A stretch of 64,000 nucleotides of DNA, taken from assembly GCF_014298075.1 (NCBI RefSeq), contig NZ_CP060418.1, forward strand, positions 806,001-870,000, read 5' to 3'. The notes below the pieces were generated by a model, which saw nothing but the letters and a program-made list of their open reading frames with translations, made no database searches and was not told the origin of the DNA. This DNA comes from Enterobacter sp. JUb54. Lineage in GTDB: Bacteria > Pseudomonadota > Gammaproteobacteria > Enterobacterales > Enterobacteriaceae. Positions within the stretch are counted from its first letter, which is position 1. Each line of letters starts with the position of its first letter. The translations under genes and the position numbers were made by a program. Shown piece by piece: positions 39,831 to 50,236 of this stretch.

Positions 39831-40673
39831 TTAAAGAATAATCGTTCGGTTGCCGTAGACGAACACGCGCTGGGCCAGAACCTTATAGAGCGCGCGGCTC
39901 AACACATTCTTTTCAACATCGCGCCCTGCGCGCATCATATCTTCAGCGGTATAGGTGTGATCGACGTGAATCACGTCCTGCATAATGATCGGGCCTTCGT
40001 CCAGGTTGTCGTTGACGTAGTGGGCGGTCGCACCGATGATTTTTACACCACGCTCATAAGCCTGATGATAAGGACGGGCGCCGATAAAGGCCGGCAGGAA
40101 GGAGTGGTGGATATTGATAATCTGGTTCGGGAAGCGGGAAACAAATTCCGGCGTCAGCACCCGCATATATTTCGCCAGCACCACGTAGTCCGGAGCATAA
40201 GACTCAATGGCGTCGCCCATCTGCTTGTCGTGCTCTTCGCGGGTCAGGCCTTCGTGGCTTACCAGCTGGAACGGAATGTCAAAACGCTCAACCAGCGTAC
40301 GCAGCGTTTCATGGTTGCCGATGACGGCGGCGATTTCGACATCCAGGCCGCCATAGTTGGCCTTCATCAACAGATCGCCCAGGCAATGTGCCTCTTTGGT
40401 CACCAGAATGACGACCCGGCGGCGGCCGGCTGGGGTCAGCTCGCGAATGGAACCTTCCGGCAGCGCGCTGTCGAGATCTGCCAGTAAAATGGCATCATTA
40501 AAAATCCCTTCCAGCTCGGTACGCATAAAGAAGCGGCCGGTGCGGTGATCGACGAACTCGTTATTCTGAACAATGTTCAGTTCGTGCTTGTAGCAAATGT
40601 TCGTGATACGCGCGATGAGTCCTTTCTGATCAGGGCAAATGGTGCGTAGTACTTTACGTTGTAATGAATGCAT
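39831..40673 (-). CDS. purU: Formyltetrahydrofolate deformylase
   Basis: A 280-residue enzyme that hydrolyses 10-formyl-THF to THF and formate, supplying formate for PurT and balancing one-carbon pools. It has an N-terminal ACT regulatory domain (RTICPDQKGLIARITNICY) and a C-terminal formyltransferase-like domain with the catalytic NIHHSFLPAF motif and IGATAHYV. It matches E. coli PurU in length. It is 42 bp downstream of ychJ on the same strand. Confidence 0.97.
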   Translation of the reverse strand: MHSLQRKVLRTICPDQKGLIARITNICYKHELNIVQNNEFVDHRTGRFFMRTELEGIFNDAILLADLDSALPEGSIRELTPAGRRRVVILVTKEAHCLGDLLMKANYGGLDVEIAAVIGNHETLRTLVERFDIPFQLVSHEGLTREEHDKQMGDAIESYAPDYVVLAKYMRVLTPEFVSRFPNQIINIHHSFLPAFIGARPYHQAYERGVKIIGATAHYVNDNLDEGPIIMQDVIHVDHTYTAEDMMRAGRDVEKNVLSRALYKVLAQRVFVYGNRTIIL

Positions 40674-40715
40674 CGCGAGGAAAATCCTGTAGTGTTTGCT
40701 ATTGCCGGTGCCGTA

Positions 40716-41186
40716 TTACTGGCCACAGCATTTTTTAAATTTTTTACCTGAACCACAAGGGCAGGGGTCGTTACGACCAAACAGTGGTCGTGTACCGTCG
40801 ATATAGTACCACTGTCCCTTTTCTTTTAAGAATCTGGAACGTTCAATTATGGCGCCGGGGCGGTTATCTTCATCAAACCGAGCGACGAAACTGACAAAGC
40901 CCTCGTCGGGATGGCTGCCTTCATCGGCAGCGAATACCGTTAAGCCTTGCCAGTGTGTTTTGGCGAAGCCCTTTTCCAGATCGGCACGGAACAGCTGCGG
41001 CTGGCAGGACGGGTGCCAGGTTTTGATCAGGTAATCGGCATCCTTCATGACAAACGCACTGTATCGGGAGCGCATCAAGTGTGATGGCTCTGGCGCAAGC
41101 AGTGAGCCGGTCAGATATCGCTGACAACATGAGCTATACTCCTGAGCGCTGCCACAAGGGCATAATGGCGACAAATCGGCCTCCAT
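40716..41186 (-). CDS. ychJ: SEC-C motif protein YchJ
   Basis: A 156-residue protein with zinc-binding SEC-C motifs at both ends ([17 protein letters not shown] near the N-terminus; [16 protein letters not shown] at the C-terminus) around an NTF2-like domain. It matches E. coli YchJ (UPF0225). Its function is unknown. Confidence 0.93.
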   Translation of the reverse strand: MEADLSPLCPCGSAQEYSSCCQRYLTGSLLAPEPSHLMRSRYSAFVMKDADYLIKTWHPSCQPQLFRADLEKGFAKTHWQGLTVFAADEGSHPDEGFVSFVARFDEDNRPGAIIERSRFLKEKGQWYYIDGTRPLFGRNDPCPCGSGKKFKKCCGQ

Positions 41187-41284
41187 GGAAAAAATTCACG
41201 GCGCAGTGGCGCCAACCTGTTTTATGTTAACTGAGCTGTAGCAATGATGCTATGTTCGCAGCGGAAGGAAGTATATCGGGAATA

Positions 41285-42181
41285 ATGAGAAAGCTTAAGA
41301 TTGGTCTGGCGTTAGGCGCAGGAGCGGCCCGTGGATGGTCGCATATTGGTGTCATTAAGGCACTGCAGCGCGCGGGTATTGAAGTCGATATCGTCGCAGG
41401 ATGCTCCATTGGTGCGCTGGTGGGCGCCGCGTATGCCTGCAACCGTCTTCCGGCGCTGGAGAAATGGGTCTGTTCCTTTAATAACTGGGATGTACTGCGG
41501 CTGATGGATCTGTCCTGGCGTCGCGGTGGCCTGCTGCGCGGTGAACGCGTATTCAATCAGTTCCGACGTGTCATGCCTGTTTCCGAGATCGAGCTCTGCG
41601 ACCGTCGCTTTGCGGCGGTGGCGACCAACTTAAGCACCGGCCGTGAGCTGTGGTTCACCGAGGGCGATTTGCACCAGGCGGTGCGCGCCTCCTGCAGTAT
41701 GCCGGGCCTGATGTCTCCGGTGATGCATAATGGCTACTGGCTGGTGGACGGCGCGGTGGTCAATCCCGTACCGGTCTCCCTGGCCCGGGCGCTGGGCGCT
41801 GATATCGTGATTGCCGTCGACCTACAGCACGATGCGCATCTGATGCAGCAAGATATGTGGTCACTCGAAAAGCCGCAGCTGGAAGACGACAAGGATTTCT
41901 CCTGGCATGCGCGCATTCGTGCACGCCTTAGCGGAATGACCTCCCGTCGCGCCGCGACCCCGACCGCCATGGAAATCATGTCCACCTCTATTCAGGTGCT
42001 GGAAAATCGCCTGAAACGCAATCGTATGGCGGGCGATCCACCCGACATTCTGCTGCAACCATTCTGTCCGCAAATCTCCACGCTTGATTTTCATCGCGCC
42101 GGTGAAGCGATTGCTGCCGGATATTTGTCTGTTGAAAAGAAAATGGATGAATTATTACCCCTGGTTCCCACTGCGGTGTGA
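41285..42181 (+). CDS. rssA: Patatin-like phospholipase family protein RssA
   Basis: A 298-residue patatin-like protein with an oxyanion-hole loop (GAGAARG, residues 11-17), the nucleophile Ser41 in GCSIG and the catalytic Asp in DGAVVNP. Its substrate is not established. It precedes rssB as in E. coli. The start at 41285 gives MRKLKIGLALG as in E. coli; an in-frame ATG at 41252 would add 11 unconserved residues. Confidence 0.95.
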   Translation: MRKLKIGLALGAGAARGWSHIGVIKALQRAGIEVDIVAGCSIGALVGAAYACNRLPALEKWVCSFNNWDVLRLMDLSWRRGGLLRGERVFNQFRRVMPVSEIELCDRRFAAVATNLSTGRELWFTEGDLHQAVRASCSMPGLMSPVMHNGYWLVDGAVVNPVPVSLARALGADIVIAVDLQHDAHLMQQDMWSLEKPQLEDDKDFSWHARIRARLSGMTSRRAATPTAMEIMSTSIQVLENRLKRNRMAGDPPDILLQPFCPQISTLDFHRAGEAIAAGYLSVEKKMDELLPLVPTAV

Positions 42182-42271
42182 CACCATTTGACTTAGACTT
42201 AAGTAAATTCTGACAGGCGATAGTGTGAATTGCATGCCACTATTTAGTCATCGTCAGTCAGAGGAGAGATC

Positions 42272-43285
42272 ATGACGCAGCCATTGGCGGGAAAACTGAT
42301 TCTGATAGTTGAAGACGAAGCCGTTTTCCGCTCACTCTTGCACTCCTGGCTAACCTCACTGGGCGCCGCAACGGTGCAGGCGGAGGATGGCGTTGATGCG
42401 CTCCAGAAAATGGCCGAGTCAAAGCCCGACCTGATGATTTGTGACATCTCCATGCCGCGCATGAACGGTCTTGAACTGGTTGAGCATTTGCGTAACCGGG
42501 GCGAGCAATTACCGATTCTGATGATATCGGCAACGGAAAACATGGCTGATATCGCCAAAGCGCTGCGGCTGGGTGTTCAGGATGTGCTGTTAAAGCCGGT
42601 GAAAGATTTCAATCGCCTGCGGGAAACGGTGTATGCCTGCCTGTACCCCAATATGTTCAGCTCGCGGGTTGAAGAAGAAGAGCGTTTGTTTGAAGACTGG
42701 GATGCGCTGGTGAGCGATCCGACCGCAGCATCACGGTTATTGCAGGAGCTCCAGCCGCCGGTTCAACAGGAGATATCGAAGTGTCGTATTCACTATCGCC
42801 AGCTGGTATCGGCAGACCGACCCGGTCTGGTGCTGGATATTGCCCCATTATCTGAAAACGATCTGGCTTTCTACTGTCTGGATGTCACACGAGCAGGTGA
42901 TAATGGTGTCCTCGCGGCGTTGCTGCTGCGGGCGCTGTTTAATGGCTTACTGCAGGAGCAACTTGCTCATCAGGGACAACGTTTGCCGGAAATGGGCAGC
43001 CTGTTAAAACAGGTCAACCAATTACTGCGTCAGGCGAACCTGCCCGGACAATTTCCATTGCTGGTGGGGTATTACCACAGCGGTTTGAAAAATTTGATTC
43101 TGGTGTCTGCGGGGCTGAATGGCACACTGAATACCGGGGAACATCAAATTCAGATCAGTAACGGTGTTCCGCTGGGGACGCTGGGCAATGCTTATCTCAA
43201 CCAAATTAGCCAACGCTGCACATCGTGGCAGTGCCAAATTTGGGGGGCAGGGGGGCGTTTACGCCTGATGTTGTCTGCGGAATGA
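42272..43285 (+). CDS. rssB: RpoS adaptor/response regulator RssB
   Basis: A 337-residue adaptor that delivers sigma S to ClpXP. The N-terminal receiver domain carries Asp58 (PDLMICDISMPRMNG) and the C-terminal domain is a degenerate PP2C-like phosphatase fold (LVLDIAPLSENDLAFYCLDVT). It matches E. coli RssB in length. Agreement of receiver and adaptor regions suggests it is functional. Confidence 0.97.
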   Translation: MTQPLAGKLILIVEDEAVFRSLLHSWLTSLGAATVQAEDGVDALQKMAESKPDLMICDISMPRMNGLELVEHLRNRGEQLPILMISATENMADIAKALRLGVQDVLLKPVKDFNRLRETVYACLYPNMFSSRVEEEERLFEDWDALVSDPTAASRLLQELQPPVQQEISKCRIHYRQLVSADRPGLVLDIAPLSENDLAFYCLDVTRAGDNGVLAALLLRALFNGLLQEQLAHQGQRLPEMGSLLKQVNQLLRQANLPGQFPLLVGYYHSGLKNLILVSAGLNGTLNTGEHQIQISNGVPLGTLGNAYLNQISQRCTSWQCQIWGAGGRLRLMLSAE

Positions 43286-43481
43286 ACAATTGTGTATTTT
43301 TTTAATCTGATGGGATTACCGGCCAATCTTTTGCGGTGGTACTATCATTGAAGTTTATAAGTAATAGTCCTAATTCGAGGGAATCCAAACCTTTCTGACC
43401 AGGTTTGCCTGAGCGGACTGATATACTCATACCGTTATTATTAACGAAAAGTTTAAAAAACGAACAGTCCAGGAGATTTCA

Positions 43482-44384
43482 ATGGCTGCCATTAATTCTA
43501 AAGTAAGAAAAGCTGTTATCCCGGTTGCGGGATTAGGCACCAGGATGCTACCCGCTACTAAAGCTATTCCGAAAGAAATGCTGCCACTGGTAGATAAGCC
43601 TTTAATTCAATATGTTGTAAATGAGTGTATTGCGGCTGGGATTACTGAAATTGTTCTGGTCACTCACTCTTCGAAAAACTCTATTGAAAACCATTTCGAT
43701 ACCAGTTTTGAACTGGAAGCGATGCTGGAAAAACGTGTAAAACGCCAGCTGCTGGAAGAGGTTCAATCTATTTGTCCGCCGCACGTGACCATTATGCAGG
43801 TTCGCCAGGGTCTGGCGAAAGGGCTGGGTCATGCGGTGCTGTGCGCACATCCGGTCGTCGGTGATGAGCCGGTTGCGGTTATTCTGCCTGACGTTATTCT
43901 GGATGAATTTGAATCCGATCTTTCCCGTGATAACCTGGCTGAAATGATCTCCCGTTTCGATGAAACCGGATCCAGCCAGATTATGGTTGAGCCAGTTGCT
44001 GATGTCACGGCATACGGCGTTGTTGACTGCAAAGGCGAATCTCTGCAACCGGGTGAAAGCGTGCCGATGGTTGGCGTGGTTGAAAAACCAAAAGCCGATG
44101 TGGCGCCGTCTAACCTTGCAGTGGTAGGCCGTTATGTACTGAGCGCGGATATTTGGCCGCTGCTGGCTAAAACCCCTCCGGGAGCCGGGGATGAAATTCA
44201 GCTGACCGATGCGATCGATATGCTGATCGCCAAAGAAACCGTTGAAGCCTATCACATGAAAGGCAAGAGCCACGACTGCGGTAATAAACTGGGTTATATG
44301 CAGGCGTTTGTGGAATATGGCATTCGTCATAAAACCCTGGGCGAGGATTTTAAAGCCTGGCTGGAAAACGCTGTAGCTAAGTAA
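43482..44384 (+). CDS. galU: UTP-glucose-1-phosphate uridylyltransferase
   Basis: A 300-residue enzyme producing UDP-glucose for LPS core, capsule, trehalose and galactose metabolism. The nucleotidyltransferase signature is [19 protein letters not shown] near residue 18, with the conserved catalytic Lys-Asp region ([11 protein letters not shown]). Length and sequence match E. coli GalU (302). AGGAG precedes the ATG, and a terminator follows. Confidence 0.98.
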   Translation: MAAINSKVRKAVIPVAGLGTRMLPATKAIPKEMLPLVDKPLIQYVVNECIAAGITEIVLVTHSSKNSIENHFDTSFELEAMLEKRVKRQLLEEVQSICPPHVTIMQVRQGLAKGLGHAVLCAHPVVGDEPVAVILPDVILDEFESDLSRDNLAEMISRFDETGSSQIMVEPVADVTAYGVVDCKGESLQPGESVPMVGVVEKPKADVAPSNLAVVGRYVLSADIWPLLAKTPPGAGDEIQLTDAIDMLIAKETVEAYHMKGKSHDCGNKLGYMQAFVEYGIRHKTLGEDFKAWLENAVAK

Positions 44385-44404
44385 TCGTTTTCTACTGAGC
44401 AGAT

Positions 44405-44437
44405 AACCGGGAGGCGAGTTCGCTTTCCGGTTTTTTT
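44405..44437 (+). terminator. Terminator after galU
   Basis: AACCGG (44405-44410) pairs with CCGGTT (44427-44432) around a partly paired GCGA/TCGC interior, and T7 follows. Confidence 0.85.
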
Positions 44438-44470
44438 ATACCCTGAGATTACCGGTGGCATCCGCGAGAC

Positions 44471-44496
44471 AAAAAAAATCCCGCCGAAGCGGGATT
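44471..44496 (-). terminator. Terminator after hns
   Basis: ATCCCGC (44478-44484) pairs with GCGGGAT (44489-44495); read on the minus strand it has a TTCG loop and is followed by eight T. Confidence 0.95.
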
Positions 44497-44515
44497 CTTC
44501 AAATACGATCTTCAA

Positions 44516-44923
44516 TTACAGCAGGAAGTCGTCCAGGGTTTTACCCTGCTCGTCCATTGCTTTTTTGATCACTGCCGGGGTACGGCCCTGGCCGGTCCAG
44601 GTTTTGGTTTCGCCGTTCTCATCAACGTAGCTGTATTTAGCCGGGCGTGCAGCACGCTTAGCTTTAGTACCCGCTTTAACCGCTGCCATGGTGCTCAGCA
44701 GTTCATTCGGGTCAATACCATCAGCAATCAGCATTTCACGGTATTGTTGAAGTTTACGAGTACGCTCTTCAATTTCTGCAGCTGCAGCGCTTTCTTCTTC
44801 GCGGCGTTCGTTAACAACAACTTCTAATTTTTCCAGCATTTCTTCTAGCGTTTCAAGGGTGCATTCTCTCGCCTGCGCACGAAGAGTACGGATGTTGTTC
44901 AAAATTTTAAGTGCTTCGCTCAT
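44516..44923 (-). CDS. hns: Nucleoid-associated protein H-NS
   Basis: A 135-residue global silencer of AT-rich and horizontally acquired DNA. The N-terminal coiled-coil oligomerisation region spans about residues 1-65, and a flexible linker leads to the C-terminal DNA-binding domain with [16 protein letters not shown]. It matches E. coli H-NS (137 residues). It is flanked by its own terminator and a clear sigma70 promoter. Confidence 0.98.
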   Translation of the reverse strand: MSEALKILNNIRTLRAQARECTLETLEEMLEKLEVVVNERREEESAAAAEIEERTRKLQQYREMLIADGIDPNELLSTMAAVKAGTKAKRAARPAKYSYVDENGETKTWTGQGRTPAVIKKAMDEQGKTLDDFLL

Positions 44924-45479
44924 TGTAGTAATCTCAAACTTATATTGTGGGGTGGTTTGTTGAAGTAATAATAGAGCGATATAATCAGATGTGCAATAGG
45001 GTAGAATGTAAGTAATTCAAAATTACTTGTTATTTGTCTCGATAATTAATTAATTTAAGTTAAATTTCTCGTGCGAGTTCACATCTTTTTCGCTTATAGC
45101 TCAGGGTAAAACCTTAGCTAAAACCCTGAGATAGTATGCTTTTCTCGATGGTCCGGGAGTAAAATTATACTTTGCAGGGATAAATATCCCTCTTGAGTAA
45201 TAGCGTATTAGTTGGGGTAATCGTTAATATAATGCGTGAGGAAATCGCGTTATCGCTACCTGCGAAATCGGATGATTCGCACGAAAGGACAATCATTAGC
45301 GGCGATGGCGTCCGGGTTGAGCAAATGATCGCCGGCAATATTCATTAAAAATCCTTAATCTATCAGGATGCCGGCAGGCGCACATTCAGCGCAACGGTGA
45401 TGCTGAAAAGACCGATAACAGTAGAAAATATGCTACAATCCCGCCGCGATAAAACATACTGATTGGGGTTAGGCAGCCA
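44924..45479. other. 556-bp hns-tdk divergent regulatory region
   Basis: No gene is seen. It holds the hns promoter (44968-44996), the inverted repeats AAGTAAT/ATTACTT (45010-45016, 45022-45028) and CTCAGGGT/ACCCTGAG (45100-45107, 45123-45130), and an extended -10 candidate for tdk, TGCTACAAT (45431-45439). The region is AT-rich, as expected for a curved, autoregulated hns upstream region. Confidence 0.6.
44968..44996 (-). promoter_or_regulatory. hns promoter
   Basis: TTGCAC (-35, 44991-44996), a 17-bp spacer and TATTAT (-10, 44968-44973) on the minus strand; the start should be near 44961, about 38 nt before the hns ATG, as known in E. coli. Confidence 0.88.
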
Positions 45480-46097
45480 ATGGCTCAACTTTATTTTTAC
45501 TATTCTGCAATGAATGCAGGTAAGTCGACGGCCTTGTTGCAGTCGTCATACAATTACCAGGAACGTGGCATGCGCGCCCTGGTTTATACCGCCGAAATTG
45601 ATAACCGTTTTGGTTCTGGAAAAGTCAGCTCACGAATCGGTCTCTCGTCGCCAGCCCGGCTGTTTAACCCTCAGACATCGCTCTTCACCGATATTGCCAG
45701 CGAACACGCGAAGCAGCCTGTTCACTGCGTTCTGGTGGATGAAAGCCAGTTCCTTACCCGTGAGCAGGTACATGAATTATCTGAAGTTGTCGATCAACTG
45801 GATATTCCGGTGTTGTGCTACGGATTGCGGACTGATTTTCGCGGCGAACTGTTTATCGGCAGCCAGTATTTATTAGCCTGGTCCGATAAGCTGGTTGAAT
45901 TAAAAACGATCTGTTTCTGCGGCCGTAAGGCCAGTATGGTGCTGCGTCTCGATCAAGAAGGACGGCCTTACAATGAAGGTGAACAGGTGGTGATTGGCGG
46001 GAATGAACGTTATGTTTCCGTTTGCCGTAAGCATTATAAAGAAGCGTTGAGCGAGGGTTCCCTCACGCTGGTACAGAGTAAATCTCGCGGCGGTTAA
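45480..46097 (+). CDS. tdk: Thymidine kinase
   Basis: A 205-residue type II thymidine kinase that salvages thymidine (and deoxyuridine) with ATP. The P-loop is [13 protein letters not shown] near residue 9, the Walker B-like segment is VLVDESQFL, and the zinc-binding cysteines lie in [10 protein letters not shown] and VCRKHY. It matches E. coli Tdk (205 residues). Confidence 0.97.
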   Translation: MAQLYFYYSAMNAGKSTALLQSSYNYQERGMRALVYTAEIDNRFGSGKVSSRIGLSSPARLFNPQTSLFTDIASEHAKQPVHCVLVDESQFLTREQVHELSEVVDQLDIPVLCYGLRTDFRGELFIGSQYLLAWSDKLVELKTICFCGRKASMVLRLDQEGRPYNEGEQVVIGGNERYVSVCRKHYKEALSEGSLTLVQSKSRGG

Positions 46098-46217
46098 GGC
46101 TGCTGTGATAATAACCGCACAGGCGCGCAGCGACGGCGCCTGTGTTCCGTTCCTGCCTGCCATATCGTCGATTATCTCTCCGTCTCATAGACGCATTTCT
46201 TATTGTACAGAGCACCC

Positions 46218-46343
46218 ATGACAATGGCTTCACCCGAGCCTGTCCCGGCGAGGGAATCGATCCCGCAGCAGAATACCTTGTGGGAAGGTGAGGCTGTGTT
46301 ATTCAGTGTCGAGGCGGGGCATATCCGGCAAGGCGAAGCATAA
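46218..46343 (+). CDS. Possible 41-residue small protein between tdk and adhE
   Basis: An ATG-initiated frame starting MTMASPEPVPARES and ending GHIRQGEA, with its TAA just inside the adhE terminator. The ribosome-binding site is poor (GAG only), and I recognise no family. It is listed because it is the only open frame spanning the 295-bp tdk-adhE gap; it may be chance. Confidence 0.2.
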   Translation: MTMASPEPVPARESIPQQNTLWEGEAVLFSVEAGHIRQGEA

Positions 46344-46370
46344 AAAAAGCCCCATCCGAAGATGAGGCTT
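46342..46370 (-). terminator. Terminator after adhE
   Basis: On the minus strand, AAGCCTCATC pairs with GATGGGGCTT around TTCG (one G-T wobble), followed by T7. It lies 22 bp after the adhE stop. Confidence 0.93.
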
Positions 46371-46392
46371 GTAGCGGTGTTAACCGGGTCGA

Positions 46393-49071
46393 TTAGGCGG
46401 ATTTTTTCGCTTTTTTATCGGCTTTCGGCGCTGCTGCGGTTTCTTTCTTCGCAGCCGCTTCACCTTCGCTGAACTCGTTACCGTAGTAGGTATCCAGCAG
46501 AATCTGTTTCAGCTCGGAGATCAGTGGGTAACGCGGGTTAGCGCCGGTGCACTGGTCATCGAAGGCATCTTCAGACAGCTTGTCAACGTGGGCCAGGAAG
46601 TCAGCTTCCTGCACGCCAGCTTCACGGATAGATTTAGGAATACCCAGTTCAGCTTTAATGCTTTCCAGCCATGCCAGCAGTTTTTCAATTTTCGCTGCGG
46701 TACGGTCGCCAGGTGCGCTCAGGCCCAGGTGGTCAGCAATTTCAGCGTAACGACGACGTGCCTGCGGACGGTCGTACTGGCTGAATGCAGTCTGCTTGGT
46801 CGGGTTATCGTTCGCGTTGTAACGGATAACGTTGCTGATCAGTAGGGCGTTAGCCAGACCGTGCGGAATGTGGAACTGAGAACCCAGTTTGTGTGCCATG
46901 GAGTGACATACACCCAGGAAGGCGTTAGCAAACGCGATACCGGCGATAGTCGCTGCACTGTGTACTTTCTCACGTGCTACCGGGTTCTTAGAACCTTCGT
47001 GGTAAGACGCTGGCAGGTACTCTTTCAGCAGTTTCAGAGCCTGCAGAGCCTGACCGTCGGAGAACTCAGAAGCCAGTACGGAAACGTAAGCTTCCAGGGC
47101 GTGAGTCACCGCATCGAGGCCACCGAATGCACACAGTGATTTCGGCATATCCATGACGAGGTTAGCATCAACAATCGCCACATCCGGAGTCAGCGCGTAG
47201 TCTGCCAGCGGATATTTCTGACCGGTTGCATCGTCGGTAACGACCGCAAACGGAGTGACTTCAGAACCGGTACCGGAAGTGGTGGTGACCGCGATCATTT
47301 TTGCTTTAACGCCCATTTTCGGGAACTTGTAGATACGTTTACGGATGTCCATAAAGCGCAGCGCCAGGTCTTCGAAGTGGGTTTCCGGGTGCTCGTACAT
47401 CACCCACATAATTTTGGCCGCATCCATCGGGGAACCACCGCCCAGGGCGATGATAACGTCAGGTTTGAAGGAGTTCGCCAGGTCGGCACCTTTACGGACA
47501 ACGGTCAGTGTCGGGTCAGCTTCAACTTCAAAGAAGACTTCGGTTTCAACGCCAGATGCTTTCAGCACAGAGGTGATCTGGTCAGCATAGCCGTTGTTGA
47601 ACAGGAAGCGGTCAGTCACGATCAGCGCGCGTTTGTGACCATCAGTAATCACTTCATCCAGTGCGATTGGCAGTGAGCCACGACGGAAGTAGATAGATTT
47701 CGGAAGTTTGTGCCACAACATGTTTTCAGCTCGCTTAGCAACGGTTTTCTTGTTGATCAGGTGTTTCGGACCAACGTTTTCAGAGATGGAGTTACCACCC
47801 CAGGAACCACAACCCAGAGTCAGGGAAGGTGCAAGCTTGAAGTTATACAGGTCACCGATACCACCCTGAGATGCCGGGGTGTTAATCAGGATACGTGCGG
47901 TTTTCATCATCTGACCGAAGTAGGTCACGCGAGCCGGCTGGTTATCCTGGTCGGTGTACAGGCAAGAGGTATGACCGATACCGCCCATCGCAACCAGTTT
48001 TTCAGCTTTATCAACAGCGTCTTCGAAGTTCTTCGCGCGGTACATTGCCAGCGTCGGAGACAGTTTTTCGTGAGCAAACGGTTCGCTTTCATCAACGTCG
48101 GTTACTTCACCAATCAGGATCTTGGTGGTAGCCGGAACGGTGAAGCCTGCCAGTTCAGCAATTTTGGCTGCCGGCTGACCAACGATAGCGGCGTTCAGTG
48201 CGCCATTTTTCAGGATGATGTCCTGAACTGCTTTCAGCTCTTTGCCCTGCAGCATGTAGCCGCCATGGCTGGCGAAACGCTCGCGAACGGCGTCATATAC
48301 GGAGTCAACGACCACAACGGACTGTTCAGAAGCACAGATAACGCCGTTATCGAAGGTTTTAGACATCAGTACAGAAGCTACGGCACGTTTGATATCAGCG
48401 GTTTCGTCGATAACAACCGGCGTGTTACCTGCACCAACACCGATAGCAGGTTTACCGGAGCTGTATGCTGCTTTAACCATGCCTGGACCACCGGTCGCGA
48501 GGATCAGGTTAATGTCCGGGTGATGCATCAGCGCGTTAGACAGTTCAACGGAAGGCTGGTCGATCCAACCGATCAGATCTTTCGGTGCGCCAGCGGCGAT
48601 AGCAGCCTGCAGCACGATATCAGCGGCTTTGTTGGTTGCATCTTTAGCACGCGGATGTGGGGAGAAGATGATCGCGTTACGCGTCTTCAGGCTGATCAGT
48701 GATTTAAAGATTGCTGTGGAAGTCGGGTTAGTCGTCGGAACGATACCGCAGATAATACCGATTGGTTCGGCGATGGTGATAGTACCGAAAGTGTCGTCTT
48801 CAGAGAGAACACCGCAGGTCTTTTCATCTTTATATGCGTTATAGATGTATTCGGAAGCGAAGTGGTTTTTGATGACCTTGTCTTCGATAATGCCCATGCC
48901 GGATTCGGCAACGGCCATTTTAGCGAGAGGGATTCGAGCATCTGCGGCAGCCAAAGCGGCAGCACGGAAGATCTTATCAACTTGTTCTTGAGTGAAACTG
49001 GCATATTCACGCTGGGCTTTTTTTACGCGCTCTACGAGTGCGTTAAGTTCAGCGACATTAGTAACAGCCAT
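46393..49071 (-). CDS. adhE: Bifunctional acetaldehyde-CoA/alcohol dehydrogenase AdhE
   Basis: An 892-residue fermentative enzyme that converts acetyl-CoA to ethanol in two NADH-dependent steps and assembles into spirosomes. The N-terminal aldehyde dehydrogenase half (about 1-440) has the catalytic Cys in [12 protein letters not shown]; the C-terminal iron alcohol dehydrogenase half (about 450-870) has [13 protein letters not shown] and the metal-binding His region ([19 protein letters not shown]). A Lys/Ala-rich tail follows. Length matches E. coli (891). Confidence 0.98.
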   Translation of the reverse strand: MAVTNVAELNALVERVKKAQREYASFTQEQVDKIFRAAALAAADARIPLAKMAVAESGMGIIEDKVIKNHFASEYIYNAYKDEKTCGVLSEDDTFGTITIAEPIGIICGIVPTTNPTSTAIFKSLISLKTRNAIIFSPHPRAKDATNKAADIVLQAAIAAGAPKDLIGWIDQPSVELSNALMHHPDINLILATGGPGMVKAAYSSGKPAIGVGAGNTPVVIDETADIKRAVASVLMSKTFDNGVICASEQSVVVVDSVYDAVRERFASHGGYMLQGKELKAVQDIILKNGALNAAIVGQPAAKIAELAGFTVPATTKILIGEVTDVDESEPFAHEKLSPTLAMYRAKNFEDAVDKAEKLVAMGGIGHTSCLYTDQDNQPARVTYFGQMMKTARILINTPASQGGIGDLYNFKLAPSLTLGCGSWGGNSISENVGPKHLINKKTVAKRAENMLWHKLPKSIYFRRGSLPIALDEVITDGHKRALIVTDRFLFNNGYADQITSVLKASGVETEVFFEVEADPTLTVVRKGADLANSFKPDVIIALGGGSPMDAAKIMWVMYEHPETHFEDLALRFMDIRKRIYKFPKMGVKAKMIAVTTTSGTGSEVTPFAVVTDDATGQKYPLADYALTPDVAIVDANLVMDMPKSLCAFGGLDAVTHALEAYVSVLASEFSDGQALQALKLLKEYLPASYHEGSKNPVAREKVHSAATIAGIAFANAFLGVCHSMAHKLGSQFHIPHGLANALLISNVIRYNANDNPTKQTAFSQYDRPQARRRYAEIADHLGLSAPGDRTAAKIEKLLAWLESIKAELGIPKSIREAGVQEADFLAHVDKLSEDAFDDQCTGANPRYPLISELKQILLDTYYGNEFSEGEAAAKKETAAAPKADKKAKKSA

Positions 49072-49546
49072 AATGCTCTCCTGATAATGTTAAACTTTTT
49101 TAGTAAATCAGTAGCTCGATTCGACAGTATAGTCAGCCTGTTAACAGCTTGCATCTAAATGTTAGGGGGGCGATTTAGACGCTGCTGGCTTCATTGATTT
49201 ACTAAATAAGCTTGTCGGTGTTGCCTCTCAGGTACCGCTGTTTTGCACTCTTTGGTGTGAACAAGGTTACTCACTTCTGAGTACGATTTACGTGATTTAG
49301 ATCAAGTTTACGTGAAGCTGACACCTTTCAGCTGGCTGTTTATTGACCGGTCAAATCAAGTGTAATAATAATTATGCAAAATAAGTGAGTAAGTAGCATG
49401 GCGGAAACAAATATATAACATCCGGTTTTGTCACAGTTATACGCACATTTGAGATGAATTATGCTGCCAAAAAGCGTATCTTCTGCGCGAATATTTTATG
49501 TGACTAACTGTCAACAGCCATTATTAATGATGCTGCGGAGCGCACT
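49072..49546. other. 475-bp adhE upstream region
   Basis: No gene is seen. On the adhE (minus) strand TTGAT-CTAA-ATCAC (49292-49305) matches the FNR half-site pattern at nine of ten positions. A 12-bp perfect palindrome TTGACCGGTCAA lies at 49343-49354. A long untranslated leader is typical of adhE. The ychE Shine-Dalgarno GGAG is at 49537-49540. Confidence 0.5.
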
Positions 49547-50194
49547 GTGATCCAACCGTTGTTTGATTTTTCAGCTTACTTCAAGTTTTTCATCGGGTTA
49601 TTTGCGCTGGTAAACCCGGTCGGCATCATTCCCGTCTTCATTAGTATGACCAGCTACCAGACGGCGGCGATCCGCAATAAAACCAACCTGACGGCAAACC
49701 TTTCCGTCGCCATCATTTTGTGGACTTCACTGTTCCTCGGCGACGCCATATTGCAGGTCTTCGGCATTTCTATTGATTCATTCCGTATTGCCGGCGGGAT
49801 CCTGGTGGTGACCATCGCGATGTCGATGATCAGCGGCAAACTGGGCGAGGATAAACAAAACAAGCAGGAAAAATCAGAAACCGCGATTCGTGAAAGCATT
49901 GGCGTTGTGCCGCTGGCATTGCCGTTAATGGCCGGGCCAGGGGCGATCAGTTCGACCATCGTCTGGGGGACTCGCTATCACACCGTGGCGCACCTGTTTG
50001 GTTTCTCGGTCGCGATTGCGCTGTTTGCGCTGTGCTGTTGGGGTATTTTCCGCATGGCGCCATGGCTGGTTCGCCTGCTCGGGCAGACGGGAATCAACGT
50101 CATCACCCGTATTATGGGTCTGTTGCTGATGGCGCTGGGTATTGAGTTTATCGTCACCGGTATTAAAGCCCTGTTTCCGGGTCTGGTGGGGTAA
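49547..50194 (+). CDS. ychE: MarC-family membrane protein YchE
   Basis: A 215-residue protein with about six transmembrane segments, matching E. coli YchE (UPF0056/MarC family); its transport substrate, if any, is unknown. Conserved features include ALVNPVGIIPVFISMT and PLALPLMAGPGAIS. Translation starts at GTG with GGAG upstream, giving the same N-terminus as E. coli. A strong terminator follows. Confidence 0.93.
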   Translation: MIQPLFDFSAYFKFFIGLFALVNPVGIIPVFISMTSYQTAAIRNKTNLTANLSVAIILWTSLFLGDAILQVFGISIDSFRIAGGILVVTIAMSMISGKLGEDKQNKQEKSETAIRESIGVVPLALPLMAGPGAISSTIVWGTRYHTVAHLFGFSVAIALFALCCWGIFRMAPWLVRLLGQTGINVITRIMGLLLMALGIEFIVTGIKALFPGLVG

Positions 50195-50208
50195 GCCGAC
50201 TGACATCC

Positions 50209-50236
50209 GGCGGAGCCCAGCGCTCCGCCTTTTTTA
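50209..50236 (+). terminator. Terminator after ychE
   Basis: GGCGGAG (50209-50215) pairs with CTCCGCC (50223-50229), followed by T6. Confidence 0.92.
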
